A stretch of DNA of 64,000 nt from Streptococcus mitis (GTDB taxonomy: Bacteria; Bacillota; Bacilli; Lactobacillales; Streptococcaceae): NCBI RefSeq assembly GCF_001281025.1, contig NZ_CP012646.1, positions 277,001 to 341,000 on the forward strand, read 5' to 3'. The notes beneath the pieces are model-generated. The model was given only the letters and a program-made list of their open reading frames with translations, was not told the origin of the DNA and searched no databases. Positions 26,197 to 35,685 of this stretch are shown one piece after another. The stretch's first letter is position 1. Each line of letters begins with the position of its first letter. A program made the position numbers and the translations under genes.

Positions 26197-27980
26197 AAGT
26201 TTTCCCCCTTTATGTGTTTTAGTGTAGGTTTTCGAGTTAAATGAATCTCTTCTTTATATTCACCTTCTGTTTCAAAGATGATGATGCGGTTTGCACCTTC
26301 CTTGAGGTAGCTATGAGGGATATAAAGTGAGAGGGTCGGGCCGACGTTCCAAAAACGTCCTAGGTTTTGCCCATTGACAAAGGCAACTCCCTTACCAAAC
26401 TCAGACAAGTCTAGGTAAGTATCTTTTGGCTCTTCGACCATAAAGTCATAAGCGTAAAAGCCTGGTTGTCCTTGAGTCCATCCTTTTGAAAAATCAATTT
26501 TCTCAGGATTATCTAGTGGGAGTGGATAGTGTTTCCAGTTTAGTAAGAAGTGCAAATCCTTACAAACCCCTGTCCGAATTCCCTTACGTTGCGTATCTGC
26601 TAAGAACTTATGTCCATAGTTGACACGCCCCATATTTTCTACCAAGATATCCAATCTAGATAGCGCTTTCTTTTCGCCTTGATAAAAAATATCTTCCCCA
26701 ATCTCTGTCTGATATTGGGTTTCGACCCACTGACCATCGACATAAAGCTGAGCTCTATCTCGACCGTCAATGATACGAAGTCTTTCTTCTTCTGCATCCC
26801 AGTTTGTTTCTGTTCGATAGAGTAGGTAGCCATAACTTTGTCCCAACTCCTCCATCTTTTTAGGATAGAGGCTTTCTACAGGACTTGACAAGCTATCCAA
26901 GGTTTCAAACAAGGAAACTTTTTCAACTAGTGGAATAGCATCCAACTCCATACTCTCTTTGTAGAGTGGTTCCAACTGGGGATACTCTGGGAAATGTGTT
27001 GCCATCATCTTCTTGACTGCCAAATATTTGGCAGTTGGATTTCCTTCTTCATCCAGAAGGGCATCGTAATCATAAGATGTAACTTGTGGCAGGTCCAAAG
27101 TCCCTCGAGCTGAGCAACCATTCATGAAACCAAAGTTTGTACCACCATGGAACATGTAGAGATTGATAGAGCCTTGTTCCAAAACCTCTCGAACTGCATC
27201 TGCCAACTCTTTCGGATCCCGTGTGATAATCGGCTCTTTCCAACGATTGAACCAGCCATCCCAGAACTCCATACACATGAGCGGCCATTTCTTGCCATGT
27301 TCATCAAAGAATTCCTGCATCTGTGAAAAGTTGTACGGAGCTTTAGAACCAAAGTTTCCTGTTACAAAGAGGTCATCTTCGATTAAGGTTCCAGCTTTCA
27401 GAGTAGCTCTCCATGGACCATCTGATGTAAAGAGAGGACAGGTTACGCCACGCTCTTCCATCAGCTGTCGAATGGCTCTCAGATAAGCCTTATCTTCTCC
27501 ATAAGAACCATACTCATTTTCAACCTGCATCATGAGGATATTGCCACCATTGTCCAACAAATGTGGAACCAATCGTGACAAGAGCTGGTCATAGTAGCGA
27601 CCGACAGCTTCAATATAAGCAGGATCTGAGGAACGAAGCCTCATATCTTTGGTTAAAAGCCAAGCTGGTAAGCCACCGAATTCCCACTCCGCACAGATGA
27701 AGGGAGAGGGACGAACGATAGCGTAGAGACCCAAATCTTGTGCTGTTTGGAGAAATCGCTCCAAATCCAGAGCTCCTTCAAAGTGAAACTCACCCTCACG
27801 AGGCTCATGTAAATTCCAAGCCACATAAGTCTCTACTGTATTAAAACCAAGAGCCTTCAAGTTATAGAGCGAATGATACCAATCTTCTGGAGGAACCCTA
27901 AAATAATGAATGGCGCCAGATAAAATCTTAAATGATTTTCCATCGAGATAAAAATCATCTCGTATCTCAAATCGTGTCAT
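26193..27980 (-). CDS. bgaC: beta-galactosidase BgaC (GH35)
   Basis: 595 residues from the ATG at 27980 (AGAAGG upstream). Family 35 fold: FKILSGAIHYFRVPPEDW, QVENEYGSYG with the acid/base Glu, and LMCMEFWDGWFNRW with the nucleophile Glu. In pneumococcus BgaC cleaves terminal beta-1,3-galactose from host glycans. No signal peptide is visible, yet pneumococcal BgaC is reported at the surface. First gene of the bgaC-IIB-IIC-IID-IIA-agaS operon, with a perfect cre site and a TTGACA promoter just upstream and the regulator bgaR divergent. Confidence 0.96.
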   Translation of the reverse strand: MTRFEIRDDFYLDGKSFKILSGAIHYFRVPPEDWYHSLYNLKALGFNTVETYVAWNLHEPREGEFHFEGALDLERFLQTAQDLGLYAIVRPSPFICAEWEFGGLPAWLLTKDMRLRSSDPAYIEAVGRYYDQLLSRLVPHLLDNGGNILMMQVENEYGSYGEDKAYLRAIRQLMEERGVTCPLFTSDGPWRATLKAGTLIEDDLFVTGNFGSKAPYNFSQMQEFFDEHGKKWPLMCMEFWDGWFNRWKEPIITRDPKELADAVREVLEQGSINLYMFHGGTNFGFMNGCSARGTLDLPQVTSYDYDALLDEEGNPTAKYLAVKKMMATHFPEYPQLEPLYKESMELDAIPLVEKVSLFETLDSLSSPVESLYPKKMEELGQSYGYLLYRTETNWDAEEERLRIIDGRDRAQLYVDGQWVETQYQTEIGEDIFYQGEKKALSRLDILVENMGRVNYGHKFLADTQRKGIRTGVCKDLHFLLNWKHYPLPLDNPEKIDFSKGWTQGQPGFYAYDFMVEEPKDTYLDLSEFGKGVAFVNGQNLGRFWNVGPTLSLYIPHSYLKEGANRIIIFETEGEYKEEIHLTRKPTLKHIKGENL

Positions 27981-28002
27981 ATTCTTACCTTCTGACAACT
28001 AA

Positions 28003-28017
28003 AGTTTACGCTTTCAT
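28003..28017 (-). promoter_or_regulatory. cre site (CcpA) upstream of bgaC
   Basis: ATGAAAGCGTAAACT fits the cre consensus WTGNAANCGNWNNCW at every position. It lies between the predicted transcription start and the bgaC ATG, consistent with roadblock repression by CcpA. Confidence 0.8.
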
Positions 28018-28031
28018 TTGTTGATATAGTA

Positions 28032-28060
28032 AATATAACTCAATATCTTACATTTGTCAA
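28032..28060 (-). promoter_or_regulatory. bgaC operon promoter
   Basis: Perfect TTGACA, 17-base spacer, TATATT on the minus strand. Confidence 0.8.
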
Positions 28061-28299
28061 TAGGTTTTCACAATTTTTTTCATTTTTCACTAAATTTTAC
28101 ACAAAAAACTTATAAAAATCTTGTAATCTATAGGCATAACAACATTTTAGTACCATGTATAAAAATGTAGATTTTTCTATTTATTCCTATGTAAATTAAC
28201 CTTATAGCCTATTATTCTAATTTTTTTATTCAAAAGGCTACTATTCTTTCCAGTTTTATGGTAAAATCTTTAACGGAGAAGGAAAATCGAGGTGAAAAT
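28061..28299. other. divergent bgaC-bgaR intergenic region
   Basis: Very AT-rich. An extended -10 for bgaR (TGG then TAAAAT at 28262-28267) is present. Two inverted near-copies of an AATnATAGGC-type motif (around 28128 and 28206) could be operators for BgaR; this is speculative. Confidence 0.35.
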
Positions 28300-29016
28300 A
28301 TGGCAATTCCAAAGTATCAATATATTAAAGATGAGTTAAAGAACAAAATCATTTCTGGTCAATTTGCCAGTGGAGATAAATTCTACACTGAAGCTGAATT
28401 GATTGCAATGTATGATGTGAGTTCTATCACAGTTGTACGCGCCTTAAACGACCTTGCCAAGGATGGCTATATTGTCCGTCAACAAGGAAAGGGTACATTC
28501 GTTTCACGCGCACGTAAACACAAACTCGTAGAGTTTTCAGATGTAGAAGTTTTTGAAACTAAAGATGATAAAGTTACCGTCCTTTCTATTGAGCGTGGAA
28601 ACAAACTAAGCTACTTAGAAAAACTTGGACTACGCGGAGATCAGTTCTACTACAAGATTGAACGCGTACGCGAAACAGGTGGTGTTGTGTACATCTACCA
28701 TACATCTTACATCCCAGAACAATACGTCAACGCAAATTATCCAAATCTTGAATATTATAGCTCTATCTATAACCGTTTCAAATTGGATTACCACATTCAC
28801 ATGAATGATGAACATTTTGAAGAAATCAATGAAATAGCATTTCCAACTCCAGAACATGTGGCTTCGGTCCTCGGAGTCGATGAACAATTCCCAACCGTTT
28901 TACAAACCAAGACTACTAAACTAGAGTCTACTGGTCAAGTTCTCGCATACAGCGAAACATATAAACGCGCAGATTACTACAAAATCAAATTCATTTCATG
29001 TGACCGTGATCACTAA
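28300..29016 (+). CDS. bgaR: GntR/HutC-family regulator BgaR
   Basis: 238 residues from the ATG at 28300, which has GAGGTG 6 bases upstream. N-terminal winged helix (YQYIKDELKNKIISGQF, ELIAMYDVSSITVVRALNDL, GYIVRQQGKGTFVS) and a C-terminal UTRA ligand-binding domain (from about residue 80, ending YSETYKRADYYKIKF). It is divergent from bgaC and in pneumococcus represses that operon. The ligand is presumably a phosphorylated sugar or amino sugar made by the PTS. Confidence 0.92.
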   Translation: MAIPKYQYIKDELKNKIISGQFASGDKFYTEAELIAMYDVSSITVVRALNDLAKDGYIVRQQGKGTFVSRARKHKLVEFSDVEVFETKDDKVTVLSIERGNKLSYLEKLGLRGDQFYYKIERVRETGGVVYIYHTSYIPEQYVNANYPNLEYYSSIYNRFKLDYHIHMNDEHFEEINEIAFPTPEHVASVLGVDEQFPTVLQTKTTKLESTGQVLAYSETYKRADYYKIKFISCDRDH

Positions 29017-29027
29017 GAAGAAAGTCT

Positions 29028-29050
29028 AAGCCTAATCGCTTGGGCTTTTT
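29028..29050 (+). terminator. terminator of bgaR
   Basis: AAGCCTAA and TTGGGCTT arms (one T-G pair), loop TCGC, then TTT. Confidence 0.75.
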
Positions 29051-29168
29051 CTATGCTTATTATATGACATTAAAAATGTATTTTCTATATGTCAATTAAG
29101 ATAGACTAAATTTGTTTAAATTTTACTAAAATATAGGTAATTTTTATCAAAAGTACTTGAAGACAAAA

Positions 29169-29224
29169 TAAAAATCGAAGTTCTTCTACTCCAGTAAATA
29201 GAGTAATAGAACTTCGATTTTATT
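29169..29224. terminator. bidirectional terminator between bgaR and purB
   Basis: AAAATCGAAGTTCT and AGAACTTCGATTTT form a perfect 14-bp stem between the convergent genes; it ends 5 bases from the purB stop codon. Confidence 0.85.
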
Positions 29225-29228
29225 TTAA

Positions 29229-30524
29229 TTATCCTAAACCAAGACGTTCAAAGATATCATCCACTCGTTTAGTGTAATAAACTGGGTTAAAGATCTCATC
29301 GATTTCTTCTTGTGTGAGGCGTGATGTCACCTCTGGATCTGCCTCAAGAAGTGGTTTAAAGTCTACTTGGTTGTCCCAAGAGTAGGCTGTTTTTGGTTGC
29401 ACCAGGTCATAGGCTTGCTCACGGGTCATACCTTTCTCAATCAAGGTCAACATGGCACGTTGACTGAAAATCAAACCGAAAGTTGAGTTCATGTTGCGGA
29501 TCATATTTTCTGGGAAGACCGTCAAGTTCTTGACGATATTTCCAAAACGGTTGAGCATGTAGTCAATCAAAATAGTCGTATCTGGCGTGATGATACGCTC
29601 TGCTGATGAGTGAGAGATATCACGTTCATGCCAGAGAGCAACATTCTCATAAGCTGTAACCATGTGACCACGGATAACACGCGCCAAACCTGTCATGTTC
29701 TCAGAACCGATAGGGTTACGTTTGTGAGGCATTGCTGAAGACCCTTTTTGCCCTTTGGCAAAGAATTCTTCTACTTCTCGTTGTTCTGATTTTTGCAGAC
29801 CACGGATTTCAGTCGCCATACGCTCGATAGAAGTCGCGATACTAGCAAGAACTGCAAAGTACTCAGCGTGAAGGTCACGAGGAAGCACCTGTGTAGAGAT
29901 TTCTTGAGCACGGATACCCAATTTGTCGCAGACATATTGCTCTACGAATGGTGGGATGTTGGCGAAGTTTCCAACCGCACCAGAAATCTTACCAGCTTCC
30001 ACTCCAGCAGCCGCATGCTCGAAACGTTCGATGTTGCGCTTCATTTCGCTGTACCAAGTCGCCAATTTAAGACCAAAAGTTGTAGGCTCAGCGTGCACCC
30101 CGTGGGTACGACCCATCATGATGGTGAACTTGTGCTCCTTAGCCTTATCAGCAATGATGTTGGTGAAGTTTTCAAGGTCACGACGGATGATATCGTTGGC
30201 CTGCTTGTAGAGGTAACCGTAGGCTGTATCCACCACGTCGGTAGAAGTCAAGCCATAGTGGACCCACTTGCGCTCTTCGCCAAGAGTCTCAGAAACCGCA
30301 CGTGTGAAGGCCACCACATCGTGGCGAGTCTCTTGCTCAATCTCCAAAATACGGTCGATGTCAAAGTCCGCCTTCTCGCGAATCAAAGCCACATCTTCCT
30401 TAGGGATTTCCCCCAACTCAGCCCATGCCTCGTCAGCCAAGATTTCCACCTCGAGCCAAGCACGGTATTTATTTTCTTCAGTCCAAATGTTCGCCATCTC
30501 AGGGCGAGAGTAACGGTCGATCAT
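29229..30524 (-). CDS. purB: adenylosuccinate lyase
   Basis: 431 residues. Cleaves SAICAR to AICAR and adenylosuccinate to AMP, both with fumarate release. Signature [11 protein letters not shown] with the catalytic flexible-loop Ser, plus [11 protein letters not shown] and [14 protein letters not shown] with the active-site His. AAGGAG precedes the ATG. It is the last gene of the purine cluster and separated from purK by an accessory gene pair. Confidence 0.98.
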   Translation of the reverse strand: MIDRYSRPEMANIWTEENKYRAWLEVEILADEAWAELGEIPKEDVALIREKADFDIDRILEIEQETRHDVVAFTRAVSETLGEERKWVHYGLTSTDVVDTAYGYLYKQANDIIRRDLENFTNIIADKAKEHKFTIMMGRTHGVHAEPTTFGLKLATWYSEMKRNIERFEHAAAGVEAGKISGAVGNFANIPPFVEQYVCDKLGIRAQEISTQVLPRDLHAEYFAVLASIATSIERMATEIRGLQKSEQREVEEFFAKGQKGSSAMPHKRNPIGSENMTGLARVIRGHMVTAYENVALWHERDISHSSAERIITPDTTILIDYMLNRFGNIVKNLTVFPENMIRNMNSTFGLIFSQRAMLTLIEKGMTREQAYDLVQPKTAYSWDNQVDFKPLLEADPEVTSRLTQEEIDEIFNPVYYTKRVDDIFERLGLG

Positions 30525-30554
30525 GTTGTTTCTCCTTAATTTAGAAGATTAATT

Positions 30555-31622
30555 CTAAATATCTAAATTCTGTTTCAAATACTCAGTTAATGCTTCTTGT
30601 CTATTTTTTCTACTTCTGATATCAGTTGATGCTCGAACACCAGTAGCATATTTTTTGTACAAATATAAATTAGCATCCTCTGAAAGTCCCTCATCTTCTG
30701 TAACTTCTAAGTCCTCAAAACTTAATATTTTAGTTACAGCGTTAGCAAATTTTTCTAATTGTTCTCTTATTTTCTCTCTATTATCTGACGAAAATGGTAT
30801 AGAATCCCTTAACTCATAAAATGTTAGAAATAAAGTATAGAAATCCGTAACATTTTTCCACCTCAAGCCACTTAAAGAAGGAAAAATTGAAGTTATCTCT
30901 TTTGATATTAAGTCAAAGTTCTCTTCTAATATTTCGCTCTGGTCAAAACTTCTTTCATAAGCTTCATAATACCTATCCAGATTATCTTTTTTATTTTGAT
31001 AGCCATTTAACATAGCAATCGCTAACTCGCTAATATATTCAGCATCTAGCATTCTTCGAACTTTAGTTGAGGTAAATATTCCCATTTTCCCCCAATAAGA
31101 TTTATCAGCAATTTTATTGATTGTTGTAATGAAATCACCTGTATACAATGCTTGTCTTAACTCCTGTGCATTTAAGGTAACATTATTCTTATTAATTCTA
31201 GTAAAAATGCTTCTGAGGTCTGATTCTGACATTTCTGGAAGCTCTCGCACAATAAATTTATATCCATAAAACTTTTTCTTATCATCCTCAGATAAATCTG
31301 AGAAATATAGCCCAGCCCATTTTGGAACAGTCTCTGATTCATCAATTGGAAACTCACCATCAATAAATTTTAGAAAGGAAGTTATTCTCTGCTGACCATC
31401 AACCACAATATATTCCGAAAATCCTTCTGCGTTAGTCACTTCTTGTATATACAACTCTGGAATTGGATATCCATTTAAAATAGAATCAATCAAGAAACTT
31501 CTCTGTTTATCTGTCCATACTACATTTCTTTGAAATTTTGGCCTAACTATCAGAGTATTATCGATTCTTCTCTGATTGAACCACCCTATATTTTGACTTG
31601 TGAAATTTAAATATTCAACCAT
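30555..31622 (-). CDS. DUF262-family protein (ParB/GmrS-N-like)
   Basis: 355 residues. The N-terminal DUF262 domain shows RPKFQRNVVW (28-37) and YIVVDGQQRITSFL, with DGQQR at 75-79, the ParB-like nucleotide-binding motif. FTRINKNNVTLNAQELRQALY is also typical. No HNH nuclease or DUF1524 domain follows, so this is not a complete GmrSD enzyme. It overlaps the nucleotidyltransferase gene by 8 bases, so the two are a unit. Low GC compared with purB and purK suggests acquisition by transfer. DUF262 proteins often occur in restriction and phage-defence systems, but its role here is unknown. Confidence 0.8.
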   Translation of the reverse strand: MVEYLNFTSQNIGWFNQRRIDNTLIVRPKFQRNVVWTDKQRSFLIDSILNGYPIPELYIQEVTNAEGFSEYIVVDGQQRITSFLKFIDGEFPIDESETVPKWAGLYFSDLSEDDKKKFYGYKFIVRELPEMSESDLRSIFTRINKNNVTLNAQELRQALYTGDFITTINKIADKSYWGKMGIFTSTKVRRMLDAEYISELAIAMLNGYQNKKDNLDRYYEAYERSFDQSEILEENFDLISKEITSIFPSLSGLRWKNVTDFYTLFLTFYELRDSIPFSSDNREKIREQLEKFANAVTKILSFEDLEVTEDEGLSEDANLYLYKKYATGVRASTDIRSRKNRQEALTEYLKQNLDI

Positions 31623-32205
31623 TATTACTCTCCAACATTTTTTCTTTAGCTGTTTTTATACTATTTATCTGATAATCTCGAAACGCCTTGTGATCCATAT
31701 AGATTCTGTAATGCCATTCTCTGTTACCAATATCTTCATCGCCGTCATCATACTTTAATTTTATTTCTGTTAAAGCATTATTCCACTGAATACCAAATGA
31801 AATTTTTTCCCAAATTTGATCCATCGCAATTGTTCCATAGAAAATAAGTCGATTTTTATGATCATTAATTTTCGTCCTGCTCCTTGTATCTAAGTTTGTC
31901 AAATCTAAATTTCTAATTTCATGCCATGCAATACCAAAGTAATGAGGAGAGATAATCCCAATATCGATATCTGAAGTTGCATCAAATTTTTTAAAATTTT
32001 TTTGAGGATTTAAACTCACTCCCAGACAAGCCGATCCTGTTATTATTATATCTCTTGGATCAATTTTTAAAGCCTTAGCAATTCTATGCTTCCACTCAAT
32101 AAATTCCATAAATGAATCGTTAAATATAAACGGAACTGCGTCCATAATATACCTAGAGACAAAAATATCACTTTCTACACTCATTAATTCATTCCGTACT
32201 TCCAC
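31615..32205 (-). CDS. nucleotidyltransferase-fold protein paired with DUF262
   Basis: 196 residues from a GTG at 32205 with AGAAGG 9 bases upstream; an ATG 21 bases downstream is possible. The pol-beta type core shows DIIITGSACLGVSL (Gly57-Ser58) and TSDIDIGII with the metal-binding Asp79 and Asp81. A third acidic residue may lie in AMDQIW. It is shorter than CBASS CD-NTases and lacks an obvious C-terminal domain. Overlap with the DUF262 gene suggests a two-component module. Substrate (tRNA, NTP or protein) unknown. Confidence 0.72.
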   Translation of the reverse strand: MEVRNELMSVESDIFVSRYIMDAVPFIFNDSFMEFIEWKHRIAKALKIDPRDIIITGSACLGVSLNPQKNFKKFDATSDIDIGIISPHYFGIAWHEIRNLDLTNLDTRSRTKINDHKNRLIFYGTIAMDQIWEKISFGIQWNNALTEIKLKYDDGDEDIGNREWHYRIYMDHKAFRDYQINSIKTAKEKMLESNNG

Positions 32206-32314
32206 GATATATTACCTTCTCCAACTATCAAATCTGTTAATATTCTCATTCCTATATTTCAATACACTATCAATTATAAATCGAAACTGAAAACCACCAT
32301 GCTTTTCATACATG

Positions 32315-32542
32315 CTATTCAAAATCCTCTTTTCCAATAAACACAGATGGGTAATGATCTAGTGTATTCAAATCCGTATCCATCGGTAGATCATAGATAG
32401 CTAAATAGTTTTCAGGGTATTGTGTAGCTAGTTCTTCATATTTAGCTTGTACGTTATACTGGTCAGCACTAGCAAACAAGACTTCGACAACTGCCCCAGT
32501 CTTATCCTTTTCAATAAATGCATTAACAATAATTTGTATCAT
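32315..32542 (-). CDS. conserved small protein of the purK-purB interval
   Basis: 75 residues, MIQIIVNAFIEKDKTGAVVEVL, ending in YPSVFIGKEDFE. No motif recognised. It has balanced composition and lies 9 bases after purK, so it is probably co-transcribed. I recall a small hypothetical at this place in pneumococcus (SP_0055), which would make it older than the DUF262 pair next to it. Confidence 0.65.
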   Translation of the reverse strand: MIQIIVNAFIEKDKTGAVVEVLFASADQYNVQAKYEELATQYPENYLAIYDLPMDTDLNTLDHYPSVFIGKEDFE

Positions 32543-32551
32543 AGACTTGTC

Positions 32552-33634
32552 CTAAAAATCAATCCCTTTCCCAAACTCATCTGGCACATTACTAAACAAA
32601 GTCACATGTCCCATCTTGCGGTTGTGCTTCGCTTCTATTTTACCATACATGTGGAGGTGGGCGCTTGGATTTTCTGTGACATATTTTTCAGCAGCTTCGA
32701 CATGCTGGCCGAGGACATTGAGCATGACTGCTGGTGCATGTAGTTTGATGGCTGGCAATGGTGCCCCCAGAACACCTAGAATATGGGTATCAAATTGGGA
32801 GAAGTCGCAGGCTTCAATCGAGTAGTGGCCCGAGTTGTGTGGACGTGGAGCAATCTCGTTGACAATGATGTCGTCAGCTGTCGCAAACATTTCCACGCAA
32901 AGGGTTCCAGACAGGTTGAGCTGTTCAGCGATTCGCACTGCCATAGCTTTAGCCTTGTCAGCTAGACTCTCAGAAATGCGGGCTGGCACAATGGTCTTAG
33001 ACAGAATGTTGTTTCGGTGGATATTTTCCTGAACTGGGAAAACTGTCACGTCCTTGCCATTTCCTGACACGATGACGGAAATTTCGAGGTCAAAGTTGAC
33101 AAATTCTTCCAAGACACAGTCTGCTGAATCCGCTAGCGCATAAGCTTCTTCCAAGTCCTCTGCCGAGCGAATGACCTTTTGCCCATGCCCATCGTAGCCA
33201 CCAGTCGCCGTCTTGAGGACATAGTTTTTGGACAGATCAATCTCCGCCAAGTCTTGGCTAGAATTCACAACCTTGTATGGTGCTACAGTGACTTGAGCCT
33301 TATTTGAGAGAAAGTCCTTTTCAAAAATCCGATTTTGGGAGATGCGAAGGAGGTCGGTTCCTTGAGGAAGTTGACCATCCTTGATGACAGCATCCAAACC
33401 GTCAGCATCGACATTTTCAAACTCATAGGTGAGGACATCGCAACGCTCAGCCAACTGACGCAGAGCAGCCACGTCATTATAAGGCGCCACAATGATTTCC
33501 GCCACGCGAGAGGCTGGGCAATCAGCCGCAGGATCCAGCGCGATAACCTTGTGGCCCATGTAGATAGCAGAAATGGCCATCATTTGACCCAGCTGGCCGC
33601 CACCGATAATTCCGATTGTTTTAGATGAGCTCAT
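32552..33634 (-). CDS. purK: N5-carboxyaminoimidazole ribonucleotide synthase
   Basis: 360 residues, ATP-grasp enzyme converting AIR plus bicarbonate to N5-[18 protein letters not shown] at the N-terminus, [10 protein letters not shown] in the grasp loop, and [18 protein letters not shown] at the C-terminal side are diagnostic. AGGAG is 8 bases before the ATG. It overlaps purE by 14 bases. Confidence 0.97.
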   Translation of the reverse strand: MSSSKTIGIIGGGQLGQMMAISAIYMGHKVIALDPAADCPASRVAEIIVAPYNDVAALRQLAERCDVLTYEFENVDADGLDAVIKDGQLPQGTDLLRISQNRIFEKDFLSNKAQVTVAPYKVVNSSQDLAEIDLSKNYVLKTATGGYDGHGQKVIRSAEDLEEAYALADSADCVLEEFVNFDLEISVIVSGNGKDVTVFPVQENIHRNNILSKTIVPARISESLADKAKAMAVRIAEQLNLSGTLCVEMFATADDIIVNEIAPRPHNSGHYSIEACDFSQFDTHILGVLGAPLPAIKLHAPAVMLNVLGQHVEAAEKYVTENPSAHLHMYGKIEAKHNRKMGHVTLFSNVPDEFGKGIDF

Positions 33635-34112
33635 TTGACGACTCCTCTGCGATTTTTCCTTGCTCCTCTGCGAAATCTGCCAGTGCTGTCGCGATAGACT
33701 GATCCTCTACTGATAGGAGACGAAGGGCGAAGAGAGCCGCATTGGTCGCACCTGCTTCACCGATAGCCATAGTTGCGACAGGCACTCCACCTGGCATCTG
33801 GACGATAGAGTAGAGCGAGTCCACACCACTAAGGGCACGCGATTTTACGGGCACACCAATGACTGGAAGGGTTGTTTTAGCTGCGACCATACCTGGCAAA
33901 TGAGCTGCGCCACCTGCACCTGCGATGATGACCTTGATACCACGACTACGCGCTTCTTCGGCATGCTTGAACATAAGGTCAGGTGTGCGATGGGCAGAGA
34001 CAACCTTCTTTTCGTAAGCTACACCGAAGCGGTCTAGGACTTCTGCTGTTTTTTTCATGGTTGCCCAGTCGGATTTTGAGCCCATGATGATGGAAATTAC
34101 TGGTTTAGTCAT
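33621..34112 (-). CDS. purE: N5-carboxyaminoimidazole ribonucleotide mutase
   Basis: 163 residues, class I Pur[25 protein letters not shown] with the catalytic His, and [14 protein letters not shown] are characteristic. Converts N5-CAIR, made by PurK, to CAIR. Confidence 0.98.
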   Translation of the reverse strand: MTKPVISIIMGSKSDWATMKKTAEVLDRFGVAYEKKVVSAHRTPDLMFKHAEEARSRGIKVIIAGAGGAAHLPGMVAAKTTLPVIGVPVKSRALSGVDSLYSIVQMPGGVPVATMAIGEAGATNAALFALRLLSVEDQSIATALADFAEEQGKIAEESSNELI

Positions 34113-34219
34113 AATTTTTCCTTTTCTTCTTTTTTGATAATGGTCTTAGGTGGTGGGGACGGAAGCAAACCTTCGGTTTCATTCCTAAACTTGGAGCCTA
34201 AGGTCTCAAAGTTTCCCCC

Positions 34220-34244
34220 GACCAGAACATTCACTGTTCTGGTC
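34220..34244. other. perfect hairpin in the purD-purE spacer
   Basis: GACCAGAACA and TGTTCTGGTC, 10-bp stem, 5-base loop, no T tract. The 190-base spacer also holds a GCGACGAAGTCGC hairpin near 34276. Function unknown; possible mRNA processing or attenuation. Confidence 0.55.
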
Positions 34245-34302
34245 TTTTCACCACGGCGACCATTATCGTATTTGGCGACTTCGTCGCGTTATTCTTATAT
34301 CT

Positions 34303-35565
34303 TTACTTAATCGCCTTGCTTCCGATATCGGTTCGGTAGAAGAGCCCTTCTGTGTTTTGTTTGTCGAGTTGGCTGTAGATGGTGTTTTGGGCTTCTTTGA
34401 CGGTGTCTGCTGTGGTAACTAGCATATAAACACGTCCACCGTTTGATAGCAGTGCTCTGCTATTTTCCGCAAACTTAGCCCCTGCATAATAGGTGATAAT
34501 GTCGCCTTCTGTCTTGGCTGGCAACTTGACACCTTTTTCATAGTCTAGCGGATAACCATTGGATGCGACAACCACACCCAGAGTCACACCCTTGTCCGTC
34601 CAGGTGATGTTTGGCTCCTTGCTATCCAGAATATCTGTGATATTTTGGGCAAAATCAGAGGTCAGACGAGGCAAGATAATCTGAGTTTCTGGATCTCCGA
34701 AGCGAGCATTAAACTCGATGACCTTAGGTCCATCAGCTGTCAAGATAAGCCCTGCGTAAAGAACTCCCAGATATGGACGCCCTTCTTGGATCATGCCCTC
34801 TAGGACTAGCTTGACAATAGTCTCCACCGCTGTATCAACTACACTCTGTGGCAAGTGAGGAACTGGTGCATAGGCACCCATACCTCCCGTGTTAGGACCC
34901 TTATCGCCATCGTAGGCACGTTTGTGGTCCTGAGCCGTTGGCATGATGTAGAACTTGTCACCATTGACAAAGGCAAAGAGAGAGAACTCCTCCCCGTCAA
35001 GGAATTCCTCGATAACCACACGCGCACCTGAATCACCGAATTTATTGTCTAAGAGCATCTCGTGAGCGGCTTCTACTGCTTGCTCAACCGTCTCGGCAAC
35101 GACGACACCCTTCCCAAGTGCCAAACCATCTGCCTTAACGACGATAGGAGCGTCTTTCTCCTCGATATAAGCCTTGGCTTCCTCAAAATCTGAAAATGTG
35201 CCGTAGGCTGCTGTCGGAACGTCGTATTTGACCATGATTTCCTTGGCAAAATCCTTGGACCACTCCAGCTCTGCTGCCAATCTTGTCGGACCAAAGGCTT
35301 TGAGCCCAGCTTTGTTAAAATCATCCACAATCCCAGCCGCAAGAGCGTCATCTGGCCCGATAAAGGACCAAGCGATATCATTGGCTTTTGCAAACTCAAT
35401 CAATTTAGAATGTTCGGAAATAGAGATATTTACCAATTCCAAACCATCCAGAGTCATCCCATCATTCCCAGGAGCAACAAAAACCTTTTCTACTTCTTTT
35501 GACTCAAGCAATTTCTTAGCAATCGCATGTTCACGACCACCCGAACCGACAACTAACAGCTTCAT
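34303..35565 (-). CDS. purD: phosphoribosylamine-glycine ligase
   Basis: 420 residues. ATP-grasp ligase joining glycine to 5-phosphoribosylamine. MKLLVVGSGGREHAIAKKL, KADGLALGKGVVVAE and GPNTGGMGAYAP are family signatures; EFNARFGDPETQ contributes metal ligands. A terminator (35649-35679) lies between it and purH. Confidence 0.98.
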   Translation of the reverse strand: MKLLVVGSGGREHAIAKKLLESKEVEKVFVAPGNDGMTLDGLELVNISISEHSKLIEFAKANDIAWSFIGPDDALAAGIVDDFNKAGLKAFGPTRLAAELEWSKDFAKEIMVKYDVPTAAYGTFSDFEEAKAYIEEKDAPIVVKADGLALGKGVVVAETVEQAVEAAHEMLLDNKFGDSGARVVIEEFLDGEEFSLFAFVNGDKFYIMPTAQDHKRAYDGDKGPNTGGMGAYAPVPHLPQSVVDTAVETIVKLVLEGMIQEGRPYLGVLYAGLILTADGPKVIEFNARFGDPETQIILPRLTSDFAQNITDILDSKEPNITWTDKGVTLGVVVASNGYPLDYEKGVKLPAKTEGDIITYYAGAKFAENSRALLSNGGRVYMLVTTADTVKEAQNTIYSQLDKQNTEGLFYRTDIGSKAIK

Positions 35566-35648
35566 TCCTCAACCTCTTTTGCGAATTATTTACTAATATT
35601 ATACCACAAACGTTCGTTTTAATCTTGTTTCACTCCGCGTTTTTACGC

Positions 35649-35679
35649 AAAAAAGGAAAGAAACTGTTTTCTTCCCTTT
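35649..35679 (-). terminator. terminator between purH and purD
   Basis: AAAGGGAAGAAA and TTTCTTTCCTTT arms (one G-T pair) followed by a T run on the minus strand, directly after the purH stop. It may divide the purC-purH and purD-purB units, with some read-through. Confidence 0.7.
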
Positions 35680-35685
35680 ACCTTC

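Noticed and set aside
29793..30539. 248-codon open frame antisense to purB
   Set aside because: It lies entirely within and just past the purB 5' region, has no ribosome binding site, and codon structure is explained by purB on the other strand.
30555..32205. GmrSD type IV restriction system
   Set aside because: DUF262 is present, but there is no DUF1524/HNH partner; the neighbour is a nucleotidyltransferase instead.
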